Shown here piece after piece: positions 22,576-34,654 of a stretch of 64,000 bases of DNA. The number at the start of each line of letters is the position of its first letter. Position 1 is the first letter of the stretch. Source of the stretch: Agriotes lineatus. Lineage: Eukaryota > Arthropoda > Insecta > Coleoptera > Elateridae. The DNA lies in contig OW679200.1 in the NCBI GenBank assembly GCA_940337035.1, positions 21,183,090 through 21,247,089 of the forward strand. Reading direction: 5' to 3'. A program made the position numbers and the translations under genes. The notes under the pieces are model-generated. The model did no database searches, was not told the origin of the DNA, and worked only from the letters and a program-made list of their open reading frames with translations.

Positions 22576-23146
22576 ACGCTACGTCCAAAGCTCAAGTCGT
22601 GTTTTAGCTGCTGGGCGTCTCTCGCCGAACTCAGGAATTTCCCCCTAGTGCGCACAAGGCGCGCCGCTATGCAACCGGTAGTGGAAAAACTTTCCTTCGA
22701 CGGTATCTTCTGGGGCTCAAACCAATCCTAAAGCGTAAAGGAGAACAAAAAACAGCTGAATGTCGGTAAACAGCAAGAAAAATTGGTAGCAAAATAGAAA
22801 AACGGGAAGAAAAGGAAGGCATGAGAACAAATTTGACTCGTCGTTATCCCTTGCCGAACGAATCGTGGATGGGTCCTACCATATGTGGCATAACATCCGA
22901 CGAAACTCCGTACAAACACGAAAAGAGTTATGAAAAGGAGAACATGAAGATATCTGTACTATTTTGCTGTACATGAAGAGTCTTTTGTGTTTTACCTTTT
23001 TTCTTCGTGTTATTGCTAACAGCGAGACCTTTTCTAAATTAATGTGTCATTTGCATTCTGTTGAAAACAGTTTCCTCAAATTTTCCATGAATATATGTAA
23101 TTTATATAACCCATTCCATTTTCTTCAAATTTTCTCAAGATACCAT

Positions 23147-26100
23147 CAGAGCTGGGCAAATTACTTTCAAAAAGTAATTAATTACTAATTACCAATTACC
23201 GCCCAATGTAGTAATTTAATTACCAGAGATTCAATTACTCACAGGAAATAGTAATTCAATTACCAATTACTTAGTAATTGTAATTGTACATCAATTACTT
23301 TTTCAATTACTTTCAATAAAAATTATTGTCATATAGTTGTATTTAGTAGAATTTTCTTGCAAGTTGCAACTATCATTAGTGTCGTGTCGATTCGTAATCG
23401 TTATCTAAAAATACTTAATTTTTATGTTTTGTTAACTATAGTAACCTAATACTTTATCACTCTTGAAGGTTTTTTGATAATTAAATCTTCTAGCTACATG
23501 CACCGTTCACCAAAACCAAAAGTTTTTAGTTTGTTTTGATGTAAGATGTAAGTAAATAAATAAATTCAAGGATAACAATTATACAGGGTGTTCCAAAAAA
23601 AATGGGACACCGATTTAGCATAGATTCCTTAGGTTATAATAAACCGATTAAACCTAATATACCTTAATACAAAGTCCCCTCAGTAAAAAGGTATAGGAAC
23701 TTGAAAGTTCAAATGTATATATTTTTTTATATTAGTTTTCACATAGGTTATCACTAAAGTTGAGCTTTTTATCACGATTGCGGATTTAGTTGCCGCGGCC
23801 CGAAGGGCCAAAGCAAATAAACCACACAAGGATTGAAATGGAACTCCCAGTGCCCAGGGGTAAATTGTTTTTTAAAATCGAGAAATCGCGAAGTTACAAC
23901 ATTTTAACCAACTTTTATAGGTTACGTTCACGTCGGTTGACGTTTACCTATCGCCCAGCCGCCTACAAAAAGTTGTAAAACAATGGATTACTTCACTGCC
24001 GATTTCTCGTATTTTATTTGACGATTTCAACGTTCTTCACTACCAATTTAAAAAAAAATTTCGGATATGAAGAAATGTCGAATTTAATGGCTAGAGATTT
24101 TGTAATGATATTAGAAAAAATAGCACGCTGAATATGTTATAAAAGTGATTTTTCCATGTTCGTGATAAATTAATCCACTCCCTTTGCATCACTCGCTCGT
24201 GAATTAAACGTTGAAAAACTTTCACTTTTCTGAACTTGTAGAACAATCTATTATTAAATACGCTTAACATGAGGCTGAACCACAAAAATATGTAACTTAC
24301 CTAAGTATACAGGGTGCAGCATTGGATTTCTTAAGTGTTTGACAGCAAATTTCTATTTAGATTTTGTAGAAGAACGATCCAATTGGCGCAACTTGAGCAT
24401 TTTTTGTTGGCTCTGTTTGAAAATACTTTTTTTACCCCTTTATACGAAATTTACATTTCCTGTTGCCTGTTAGGGGTATAGGAAAAATAAATATACGTTT
24501 GGGTCCCTGGTTGGTTTCCAATGGCAGTGGGAGGGAATAACATTGACTGCCGTTGCCATTAGAGACGGGAGACAATGTGATTATTATTAATAATAAATCA
24601 ACTAGCCTCCTGGTTTTCATATTTAAATATTTTTGAATGCAGCTGATTACAAGAGATAGTCTCATCATAAAATGTAAAAGTGTTGTATGTATAACTCTGG
24701 ACTAAAACGTCATTTCATCCCTTGCATGATTACAATAAATTGATTAGGTACTGTTCTCGCAAACTCTGAAGAACTAAACTACATCTGCGGGAGGGAATGA
24801 TACATTTTCCTCCCTAGTAATACAAATAGTTATTAAAAATGTATTAGGTAACTTCTGAAATTATAAAACAAAATTCCAATTTCGTGTTGATCAGGGACGA
24901 TTGAAAGTTGACAGATGACTGATAAACCTAGTTGAAAACGGCTGATTGAAATAAGAATTCGTACTTTAGATACAAAAACAAAAGACATTTGCTCAAGCAC
25001 ATAACAATGAAGTCATTTTTACATTCAAGTGACCTTTATACTATGTGTTCAAAAAGAAATTACATAAGGGTTGAATATGGCAATTTTTAGAATTTTCAAT
25101 CGCGATATCAGCGTATAATATAAACTTATGACAGCAACAACAGTGATTATGTTAATGAATTCTAAAGCTTGCTGTTGCCAATACTTTTATATTCCATGGC
25201 CAACCCTTAAGTAATTCCTCTTTGAACACACCGAATAAGAAAATTACTGTGAACGCTCGACAATTAAATTGCTCAGGTTGCTTTCATATTTTTACTTCAA
25301 ATTTAAAAATGTTATTAACATCTTTAATAATTCCTATTGATTTTAAGTTTAGGGAAATAAAATATCAAATTACGTAAATTGGGTCACTATACACTGTTCT
25401 TTTAAAAAACTAAATGGAATTTTGTGTAAAATCATTAAGAAGCCAATATTTGAATGTCTCGTAATTATCAAGGGTTTTTTTAATAATAATCGAAGCTAAC
25501 ATACTGCAGCCAGTATAAAAAGCAGCATATAAGCAAGAATGCGGGAAACTTATACGGCAGCGTTTTAAAATTACCATACGCCATAATGCATTTTTGAGTC
25601 AACTAGACATGGGATTTTACAATTATTTACATTTTATATGTGTATTCCGTTGTTTAAATGTTGTTATCGGATTTTGTCCGTTTAATTCAATTCCTCACTC
25701 AAAAACATAATTTTCTGGACCTAACGTCTGTTACACTTGCACGGATCGTTTAAAACAAGCAAATTGAAATGAATAAATAATCATTATGAACCAATATCGT
25801 CTAATGAATCTATTTAAAATTATTATTTTACCGTAGGTATTGTAATCTGTAATGTACTTACCGCAAATATTCTTATAGCGTCTTACACTTAGCGTCTCTC
25901 ACAATACAGATTGTCATTATTACAAGCTACAGATACACGCACTAATGTTCGTGGACGCGTCATACAAAATGCAGAAGTTGCTGTTATTCGACTCGTCAGA
26001 GGAAATAATAAATTATATTGCGCGATTTGCTTAATATGTAACCTAATAAGAACTTATCTTTTTTATGCGTTCTGGAGATCTAGCACCCTATCGAGGTCAG

Positions 26101-26410
26101 TAATTTAGTAATTGAAATACCACAAAGTAATTCAATTACCTGGAGTAATGTCAATTACCACAAGTAATTCAAATACCTATAAAGTAATTTAAATACTTTA
26201 GAGTAATTTAATTATACGAAAGTAATTGAGTAATTGAATGCAGTAATTAATTACTTTTAAAAAGGAATTTTCAAGTACTTTCTAACAAAGATGGCAATTC
26301 CCAATTACAATTACCGCATTTTGAAAAGTAATTCAATTCCAAGGCAAATACACAAAAAGGAATTTAATTAGTAATTTAATTAAAAAGGAATTAATTACTG
26401 CCCAGCTCTG
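23147..26410. mobile_element. Non-autonomous hAT element, 3.26 kb
   Basis: The ends are CAGAGCTGGGCA and its reverse complement, typical of hAT termini, and the element is flanked by an exact 8-bp duplication, GATACCAT (23139-23146 and 26411-26418). Both subterminal regions (about 23160-23330 and 26098-26400) are filled with many copies of TAATTAC / GTAATTA in both orientations, as hAT transposase-binding regions often are. The interior has no transposase frame. It contains TATACAGGGTG motifs near 23582 and 24304 and a small MITE at 25044-25230. It must have been mobilised in trans. Confidence 0.9.
25044..25230. mobile_element. Small MITE inside the hAT element
   Basis: TGTGTTCAAAAAGAAATTAC at the left and its imperfect reverse complement at the right (ending TCCTCTTTGAACACA) form about 30-bp inverted ends containing AAGGGTTG. 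The 187-bp unit has no coding capacity. The target duplication could not be settled. Confidence 0.68.
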
Positions 26411-26418
26411 GATACCAT

Positions 26419-28600
26419 CAACCACCAGGCATCACAGAAGAAAGGACAATACCCCTCCTTGCAATTACAAGCAAAACAATTTATACGGACGATTTTTTCA
26501 AATGCAGGAGGGTTCCCCATAACAGATTTTTTGGGTGGTGTTTCTTAAAAGACATTACGAAAATAATCCTGCAGAAATTAGCTATCTAACAATTAGTTCC
26601 GTCTCCAACACTAGTTTTACTATACTAGTAATAATAGTATTGTACTGTTACTGGTTTATCTTGCAAGCAGGGGCAATGCTATTTACAAAAATAAATAGCA
26701 CCAAACGGCTGTACTATATACTAGAAACAATCTGTGTCGAATGTTTCACCATAATAGCTTACATTAATTAGCAAGTGCAAGTGAGTACTAACTTTTTTAC
26801 AGCAATTGGATTTTGGATTACGGCATTAACTAAAAGTAATTTGCATCTGCCTCTTTAATAATCTATTTATATACTTCATCAACCAAGCGGAATTAATATA
26901 TCTAAATACAAAGATACACAGCAGGAAACGGCTGAATTGTATTGAAGATATTCGAGCAATGTGTTTCGACCTGCTAACCTTAAAAGCTAAAAATTAAACG
27001 TGAACAAACTAAAAGACATCCAGCGCTGTTTGTTAAAAGTTAAACGGCATGAGTAGTCATTCTTAAAAATACAATCACCTGATCATCACTTAAAATTACA
27101 CTAGGAGTTGAATGAATCTTTATAAACGTATTTATGAACTATTTTTAGTATCTCAATTGTTTTGCCGCAAAAAATATTAATACAGTAGAACTTTCACTGC
27201 TACAAGCAAAATCGATTTACTTGAAAAAGACTATTTGCTTACCCGTATATTGCATCCTTCAGAGGTGTGTTTTGCTATATTATTCTTTTTGCAATTTAAG
27301 TATATTTCTACTTCTACGTATTGATTAAAAGAATAGCTATTTATGCAACAAGTAAGGAAACATCACTTTTTCGTCATCAACGTTTTAGAAATTTGTTTAT
27401 GTGTTGAAAAGTTGGATCAACAATACTTATCATTTCGTTGCTAGGAAATCTTATCGTGGACGTTAATTTCTTCTAAATTTTATAATTAACATTCTATACT
27501 TGTACATGCGAGTCAGAGTTTGTAGTCGGGTTTTTCATTCCCTTGTTGACTAACTACTAACTGGTAATGACGTTCATTGTAAATAAATGTATGTAGGTGA
27601 CAGGCGGATAAAATGAGTTATTTAAGGTTTACGCGCATATATAGATGAAAATTGCGAAACCATAGATTGGAGATATGATGTACGTATTTATTATTGATTG
27701 TTACGTGTTACTTTTGCTATAACTGAAAATTAAGTTATGCACAAAAATTTTCTTGAGTTGCCAGCCATTCCTTATTGTATGTTAGGTTGCCTAGTCACAT
27801 ATTTCATTTTCTGTAGGGATTTTAGAAAATCCTTGAAGCTCTAGGACTAGGAGATTCTAAGTAATTTTGAAAATAAATTTTCAGTATTATTTCCGCCGGC
27901 CATTCTATAACGCTGATGAGGTGAAATTGTCTATTGGTGCTGTGCTGCTTTCTGGAATTTTTTACTAGATGTGGATGAAATAATTCCTTATTTATTATGG
28001 GAATTGTCGCTCAGTCTTATAGAATTCTGTGTGGAATTACTGAAATCAATCTAGTCATAATATAATACAACTTTATTTATGTGCAATTACTCACTCCTGG
28101 TCAGCTTACAACTACGACCTCTTAGTACCTCGCTCTGATATCTCTCCTCTTGGACTCAGATGTCACCTCGTGGAACACCTGGAAAACCAACATGTAGCAG
28201 TTCTGTGCCTTTCATTATTTAAAACTGCTTCCGAAAACTGGTCCACATAGTTTTTCCCTCGTACAAATTGCAAAGCATGCTTCACCCACCTTTACAGATT
28301 TGTCAAAAACCCCAAGATCAGAACCCTGTGTAGCTTCTTCAGGGAAGCTGGCTCTGCTATTTCCTTCAGGTACTTTCTTCGTGTTAGCCCCGTGTGTTCA
28401 GGTCGTGTAAACTCAGAAACTGTGAAATACCATTGGTGTAGTTGCTATTATATTGTAAGTGTCTTTACCTACAGTTTGTCCTGTCGAATTTCTGGCTGAT
28501 CGAAAGGAGAATTCCTGATATCTGTTGCCACAATGTGGCTATGCGTTTATACAAAGGTTGGGATTACACCGGCTATGCAAAGGTTTGTATAATCAGTTAT
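26419..28600. other. Non-coding DNA with an old dispersed repeat
   Basis: 26850-26990 resembles 17890-18050. The 78-codon frame at 26535-26771 is hydrophobic and lacks any family signature. No gene is recognised. Confidence 0.4.
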
Positions 28601-28608
28601 AATATCAC

Positions 28609-28750
28609 AAGAGCATCGAAAATAATCGATTATTTTCCGAGTAACGAGACGTAATCTGCGAAAAACCACGAGAGCGCAGCTCGAGTGGTATTTTAAGGAT
28701 TACGTCGCGTTACGAGTGAAAAATAATCATTATTTTCGATTGCTCGAGTG
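28609..28750. repeat. Fold-back element
   Basis: A left arm around CATCGAAAATAATCGATTAT and a following CGAGTAACGAGACGTAATC block are mirrored on the right by GATTACGTCGCGTTACGAG and an AATAATCATTATTTTCGAT block. The arms are about 45-50 bp with a few mismatches. The centre contains CGCAGCTCGAGTGG. MITE-like, non-coding. Confidence 0.75.
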
Positions 28751-28866
28751 GTATTCGTTACGATTATATAATGAATAGACCGATAATAATAAATTATTTT
28801 ATTTCTTAGGTTGGCACTGTTTGTGTTAGTGGCACTGTTTATATTGGTGGCACTGTAAGTCTATGT

Positions 28867-28948
28867 CAAATTCGACGTTATCAGGTTAGGTTTTGCGTCA
28901 GTTTGTGTCAAAACTGACGCAAAACCTAACCTGCTAACCTCGAATTTG
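28867..28948. repeat. Palindromic repeat with perfect 23-bp stem
   Basis: 28882-28904 (starting CAGGTTAGGTTTTGCGTC) and 28911-28933 are perfect reverse complements around the 6-nt loop GTGTCA. An outer pair, CAAATTCGA (28867-28875) and TCGAATTTG (28940-28948), extends it after an imperfect step. A second, partial copy occurs at 37761-37818. Confidence 0.88.
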
Positions 28949-28954
28949 CAATAG

Positions 28955-30025
28955 ACAGTTATTACATCATGGCTCTAGATTATTATTATCCATTATTTTT
29001 GCTTTGTTGGACCCACCGAAACACCGAAGTGATTATACCACGTCGTCAAGGGTATATCCGTTTATCTATACCTTGTAACTAAGTAAAATTCTCAATTACT
29101 ATTGGCCAAATTTATAATGAGTTGTATAATCGATAATACCATAGTTACTGAAATAACTGCTGTAATATATAGAATCTAAGGAAAATTAACCATGTTTATT
29201 GATTTCTAACCTCATAAATAGTATAGTCAAGAATATACATTAACCCGTTTTGCCCTATCTGGAGGGTAACATGAGATAGTATGAGAAGAAATACCTATAA
29301 AAAACTTAAAATAATGTTTTTCTCTTGATACAGTCATGGTAAACATTCATTATCGTCGCTATCATTGAACTCGTCACAGACATGCAGAACGCACAATTCG
29401 CCCTTCAATGGACGTAGAAAAAAAATCTGAACAATATATAAATTCTGTATCACTAGCCTTACATTCACTAGAAGAGTCATTTTTCTTTGTGATAATCTCT
29501 TTATTGAAGTCTTTTTAGTACTTAGCTTAAAAGCAAGAAATCTACATTGAGACATCAAACTGAATACTCTTTGCTCCATATTTCTCGAATAAACAAGTTC
29601 TGATTGGTTTTTTACTTCCCAAACGTTTTGTAACTATGCTGTTGGGATTTCTTCCAACATTTTTGACTTCATAGCGTTCTAAAGTGGTCTATGATCAAAC
29701 AAATTAAGCTTATAATGTACCCTATGATATCACATTCCTTATTTACCACTGAATTTACAGCTTGTTGCACACGTCCAATTGGCCAGCTCTGTCTATCAGT
29801 ACGCTTTTGATACTTAAAAATGATATAAAACCCTATCAAATGCGTAATAACATGACTAAAACAAGATCGGGTAAAATAAGGTAGGGTAAAATTTTGCCCA
29901 AAGTGCATCTTTTAGGTAATGTGTAATGTTTACTTATTTTTCTCAATTGAAAACAGTAAGTCATATATACGCCCTAAACTGTGCACTGTACTCTGGTCAA
30001 CAAGTAAATTAAAAGTTAAACAAGT
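28955..30025. other. Non-coding DNA, nothing recognised
   Basis: Frames at 29334-29908 carry no domain. No repeat was recognised. Confidence 0.4.
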
Positions 30026-30031
30026 GAACTA

Positions 30032-30632
30032 CACCTTTTTCATTTGTAATTCAGAAAGTGTAAGAAGTATATCAGATAATGTAATGTGTAATTCAGATTA
30101 CTAAGTTGTAATTCAGAAAGCGGCAAATGTAATTCATATTAGTAAATTGTAATTCAGAATGCATCAATTGTAATTTAGAAACAAAGATACTACCTTTATG
30201 CAGAATTACTATGTAGATACATACATACTGGATGTGTGTAAACTTTCCAACAAATTTAATATTTATTGCAATCTTGATTTGTAAAAAAAATTTCGGGCAG
30301 ATCTATCTTAATGTTTGTTTATCATTTGCTTGAAAATAAAGTAACTTTAAAATTGTTCATCATAGAATTCACGTCATTGGTATATGTTGTTACTAAGAGT
30401 TTTTTATGTGAAAATAAATGTATTGGAAATTTTACACACTACTGAATGTATGTATCTCCATAGTATTCTTCACAAAGGTCGTCCCTTGATTTTTGCACTA
30501 CGATTATGGAATTACAATTTACACTTTCTGAAATTCAAGTTACACTTTCCGAATTACAAGTTACACTTTCTGAACTATAATTTACTAATCTGAATTACAA
30601 GTTACACTTTCTGAATTACAATTAAAAAGGTG
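30032..30632. mobile_element. TA-flanked TIR element with internal 'TGTAATTCAGAAAG' repeats
   Basis: The ends are CACCTTTTTCATTTGTAATT and its imperfect reverse complement, flanked by TA (30030-30031 and 30633-30634). Each subterminal region has several direct copies of TGTAATTCAGAAAGTG (left 30045-30180; right, inverted, 30500-30625). No transposase. A TA target suggests Tc1/mariner, but the terminal motif is not one I recognise. Confidence 0.72.
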
Positions 30633-30639
30633 TAGTAAT

Positions 30640-30783
30640 CTACCACATAATAGTACTTTGTCGTCACTTTGGGACCCATCCACCCGTTTTAACACGAGTG
30701 CCTCTTCGCAGGACAACTGTTCCCATGCGTGAGGATCCATGGGGTCACCGACAGCCAAATCGTACAATTCGCCGTGCCTCTCC
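30640..30783 (-). CDS. Possible exon fragment of unknown gene
   Basis: Minus-strand open stretch of about 47 codons with protein-like composition, containing LYDLAVGDPMDPHAWEQLSC and then a EEALVLKR block. It is more GC-rich than its surroundings. It is open back to a TAA at 30784-30786, has no good start codon or splice acceptor, and abuts the TIR element ending at 30632. It may be a piece of a host exon or of a mobile element. No family is recognised. Confidence 0.15.
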
Positions 30784-30899
30784 CCTTACCTGTGACAGTG
30801 TGACCATACCTAACCTCAATTTAATTCGGCCGATTTTCTGGCGGTCTAAACTACATCACACCTGTGATTTTTCTGCTGACATAAAATTACCATGAATAC

Positions 30900-31310
30900 A
30901 GATGGAACCATCAATACCAACTCGTCTACTCCGTTTTACCCTTCGCTTTCTTGAATGATTTTAATTTCACTACCTCGCCACGATTTCCTCGAAAGGTTAC
31001 TAACGAAGACTCATGAATGCTTTTGTGACACAGACATATCAAGCATTAAGGTGCACCTCAAAACACATAAACTCGGCTTGCCATTTACAACAATTTAATA
31101 ATGTAAAAATATAAACTACATTAAATACAATCCACAACAAATTCTTCTTTCATGTATTTTGCCAGTTCAGGATATACTGCTATTCTTGGCAGGGATCACT
31201 CAAGGGTTTTTCACTGTTTGAATCAGTAGTCACTTTTGTCTATTGTTTGTTAACTTGTAGTGAACATTATAGTATATTCCGAGCGTTTTAATTTAAGTCA
31301 CCATGGGGAG
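30900..31310. other. Non-coding DNA, nothing recognised
   Basis: No frame, RNA or repeat recognised. Confidence 0.4.
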
Positions 31311-31319
31311 TCTATTGGA

Positions 31320-31956
31320 TTATTCACCGTCACTGTTTATTAGATCAATTGGCAATTTTCTTTTTAACCTAATGTGCATTGCTTTGCGACCTATACCGTA
31401 GTATGTTGCACCTTCACATATATTTATATTATCATAAAATGTTTTTGTTATCGTTGTGATATACTCTTTTATTGTTGGAATGTCTGCTTCTTTGTAGCTG
31501 CGTGTTTCTAACAAACCATTCAGCTTTGGTTATAATACGTATGACTTTATTTTGGAGCACTTGGAGTTTATTCAAGTTGGTGTTTGAGGTAGCACCCCAG
31601 ACACTACATCCATATGTGAAAATTGGTCTTATTATAGATTTGTAAATCAGAGTTCCGCATTTAATTTGAAGTGAGGTTTTTTTGTTTAATATCGGGTATA
31701 ACATACTCAGTCTTCCATAGATTCGGATAATTTCTTGTTTATGTGAAATCCCCAACTTAATCTTCTATCTAAATAGATACCGAGATAGCGAACTGCGCTG
31801 TCTTTTGGGTTCCACTGTATTGGAGTATTGTTAATAATTAGCATTTGAGGGTCTGAAGGTCTGCGTAGCGTGAATATTTTTGCTTCGCATTTTTCTGCGT
31901 TTATATTGATGCACCATTTTTCAAACCACTCATTTAGTTCATCAATACAGCATTGT
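31320..31956 (-). pseudogene. Jockey-clade LINE, 3' RT remnant
   Basis: Minus-strand blocks in order are IDELNEWFEKWCININAEKC, a TLRRPSD block, RYLGIYLDRRLSW, PILNKKTSLQ, LIYKSIIRPIFTYGCSVWG and NKVIRIITKAEWFVRNTQL. This is the post-catalytic RT and C-terminal region of Jockey-type ORF2. The RT fingers and catalytic FADD box are absent because the 5' side ends at the repeat starting near 31957. Frame changes near 31750 and 31510 break it. It resembles the larger Jockey at 52064-56078 (shared NTQL, NKCEGAT-like and RLKRxLP blocks) but is a separate, more decayed copy. Confidence 0.75.
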
Positions 31957-32211
31957 TGCCCGTTGCACCCCAAAGAGTTCTAGAGTTCTTTGCTATTTTT
32001 AAAAATAGTTCTATGTATTTAAGACAAAAAAAAATGAATCGAAAATTTGGGGTGCTAACTTCACTTTGTCCTTGGACAAATACCATTATAACTCTTTTTC
32101 AGTTATACTTATTGAAAAATGTCATAACACTTTTCAATAGAACTCGCCGGGGGTGCTACTAGAACTCTAACAAAGAAAAATATTTTCGAAAAAAAATTTT
32201 TTATAAACCGG
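31957..32211. repeat. Inverted repeat arm, left
   Basis: This segment (landmarks GTTGCACCCCAAAGAGTTCT, AAATTTGGGGTGCTAACTTC and GAACTCGCCGGGGGTGCTAC) is found inverted at about 34395-34650 with roughly 85-90% similarity by eye. The match ends at TAAACCG, exactly where an LTR begins at 32212. Confidence 0.8.
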
Positions 32212-32951
32212 TGTAGCGTACCGAGGTAATTAACTTAAAAACGCCGGTCGTGCAAGGGATGGTCATAAATCTACCCAAACTTGACACTAAGTGCAATTCT
32301 AAATCAACTGAAACTTGACATTAAGCGCAGTTCCAAATTTGTAAACGTCAGTGCTATCTAAAACGTGAGTGAAGAATGATCTATAAACGTCAGTGCGACA
32401 TATGCAAACAAAAAGTGTTAGAACCCAAAGGTGATTTGTGTATCCATCAAACAATGCGGACTAACTCGTCAAAAACGTCAAAGTATAAATTCGGAAAACA
32501 GCAGGAAGGATGTCACAAGCGTAGGAGCACCCAGTAACAAAAGGAAGGGTTACATAAATATCCTTGTGACCCAAATTCCAGGCAATAAAGAACCCTTGGT
32601 CATAATACAACCATAAATCCTTGAATATGAAAGAAGCCCATGCAATTTTATTATCGGAAGTAGCATCCCAAACTTGTCTGTCACAATAGAGCGAAGGGTG
32701 CTATTGAGTCCGGAAGAATGGACGGGATTCCTTCCATTCAAACAGTGGTTATATAAACTAGAGTAGCCTAGTTTTGGGAATCAGTCGTCCCAGATCAACG
32801 CGATCGCCTCACGTATTTGTATTTTGTATTTGCATTTGTGTAATATTAACGAATGTGTACGTGTGTATATTTGTTTATTTCTTTAAAGTTAAAATAAAGG
32901 AAGGTTATTGTTTTCCATAAACGTGTGTATTTTACTGAACTAAATTCTACA
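32212..32951 (+). mobile_element. LTR of a retrotransposon (partial element)
   Basis: Starts TGTAG and ends CTACA. It has TATATAAA at 32750-32757, a likely start region TCAGTCG near 32779, and an AATAAA signal at 32893-32898, giving a U3-R-U5-like layout. The following leader has two copies of TTGGTGACC (32998 and 33038); such a motif next to an LTR commonly belongs to the primer-binding leader of insect LTR elements. No second LTR or coding region follows, so this is a truncated element. The family is not assigned. Confidence 0.5.
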
Positions 32952-33060
32952 GTAAAAATTGCTACGCATCAAATAAATTGGCAAATAATAACCAAATTGG
33001 TGACCCCAGACAAGTAACACAACGGGCACCAACTAAATTGGTGACCGCAGACTAGAAACC
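32952..33060 (+). other. Leader/primer-binding region after the LTR
   Basis: TTGGTGACCCCAGA (32998) and TTGGTGACCGCAGA (33038) occur as an imperfect tandem pair. The initial TGG fits the 3' CCA of a primer tRNA. Which copy serves as primer site, if either, is unclear. Confidence 0.35.
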
Positions 33061-33064
33061 GAAC

Positions 33065-34140
33065 ATTAAATAAACAAATCAGTTCTCAGTGTTATTTACT
33101 TCGGACTTATGGGATTTTAAAGGTTCTTATCTTTGTTCCTCGTTCATAGGTTCGCTAAATACATGCAAGTTATTTTGTACAGTGATGACAGGCTCTTTTA
33201 ACTATATTTTTATATTTGTTCAATGTCCACTTCAGTCTGATGTTACAGTGAGCTCATTTCGAAAACTTTATGATCTTCTTTCGAAAACTGTCTTTCCTAT
33301 AAAGTTTTTAAAGTTTGTGCTAAAATTTGGAGCATTTCTGTGTATAATACAGAAAGTGTTAGATAACGTAACATAAATATTTTCATAAATACGTTAGTGA
33401 TAGTGTATATAATAATTTATGTAGTAATTACTTTTTTTATATTGTCGATGGCGTGGTAGAAGCATTTTATTAAGTTTATTTTGTCGTTTGCGGTTCATCG
33501 GAAGAGTAGAGTAATGTAGGGGGGGGGGGGGGCGAAGAAGTTCGACTTAACGGGGTCACCCCAAAAAGGCGATTTCTTGGGAATTTCGATTCAAAACTGC
33601 TCTGTGTCGTTGTAACTTGTTTAGATTAGTTGCAGCCTTTGAATGTGTGTCTGTTGTAAGCATTCTTCATTACATTAAAACGCAATCTGATGTATATCTG
33701 TTTATAAGTAAGCAATGGAAGGTGCCAAGTTAATCACTCAAAAGGCTTTAATGCGGGGTTCCTATAGAGTCGACACCATCGCCATTGTGTTAGCCGCCCC
33801 CGAGTATCATCAACCTACTGCTTACATGGGTGGCCCCGATATATCCAACTTTCACCATGTACTATCTTCCAGTTAACGAACACAATTCCCTATGTGCAAA
33901 AATATAATTATTATTAAAGTGTGTATTGGCTAATAAGGTTTAATAAATATGTATTTTCTATAATTTTCGTAATAGATTTTAAAATGAATTTGAACATGGT
34001 CAACGGTTGCCAACAAAATTTAATTACGTAATAATTTTTTGTGACAATTTACTCTCATTATACAGTTTTAATATACAACCCAACTCACTCGCGAGCGTAT
34101 TTTCGTCGACTTTTTAACTTCGAGTCCTATAAAAAATTTT
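33065..34140. other. Non-coding DNA with poly-G tract
   Basis: No gene is recognised. 33519-33532 is a run of 14 G. Confidence 0.45.
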
Positions 34141-34155
34141 TATTAGAGTTATAGA

Positions 34156-34466
34156 TAGAACTCGCCGGGGTGCTACTAGAACTTTCATTAGAACTAACGG
34201 AAATTTTCAAAAATTGCTTTTAGGACTACGTCGTTTTGTAAAAGTACTAACACCGAAATGGACGTAACTTCTTTACTTCGGGTGCTATCAAAAAATGTTA
34301 TTAAAGTTAACGATAGAACTCGCCGGGGTGCTACTAGAACTCCCATTAGAACTACCGGAACTTAAAAAAATTAAAAAGATATTTTTTTTTCGGTTTACAA
34401 AAAAAAAATTTTTTTCGAAAATCTTTTTTTTGTGTTAGAGTTCTAGTAGCACCCCGGCGAGTTCTA
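34156..34466. repeat. Cluster of 28-bp repeats
   Basis: TAGAACTCGCCGGGGTGCTA followed by CTAGAACT occurs at 34156-34183 and 34314-34341, inverted at 34439-34466, and also, with one extra G, at 32138-32166. Sequence between copies also shows similarity (ATTAGAACTA-CGGAA). Confidence 0.85.
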
Positions 34467-34650
34467 TCGAAAAGTGTTATGACATTTTTCAATAAGTATA
34501 ACTGAAAAAGAGTTATAGTGCTATTTTTCCGCGGAAAAGGTGAAGTTAGCACCCCAAATTTTCGATCCAATTTTTTTTGTCTTAAATACATAGAACTATT
34601 TTTAAAAATAGCAAAGAACTCTAGAACTCTTTGGGGTGCAACGGGAACTC
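34395..34650. repeat. Inverted repeat arm, right
   Basis: Reverse complement of 31957-32211, containing AGTTCTAGTAGCACCCCGGC and ending with an AAAGAACTCTAGAACTC and TTTGGGGTGCAAC block. The two arms enclose the LTR fragment and about 1.4 kb of unidentified DNA. Confidence 0.8.
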
Positions 34651-34654
34651 TTGA

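Noticed and set aside
26535..26771. 78-codon hydrophobic frame resembling a membrane protein
   Set aside because: Hydrophobicity follows from T-rich codons; no signal peptide pattern, family motif or neighbouring exon.
33519..33532. Poly-G tract considered as a G-quadruplex element
   Set aside because: A single homopolymer run in otherwise AT-rich DNA; most simply a slippage microsatellite.
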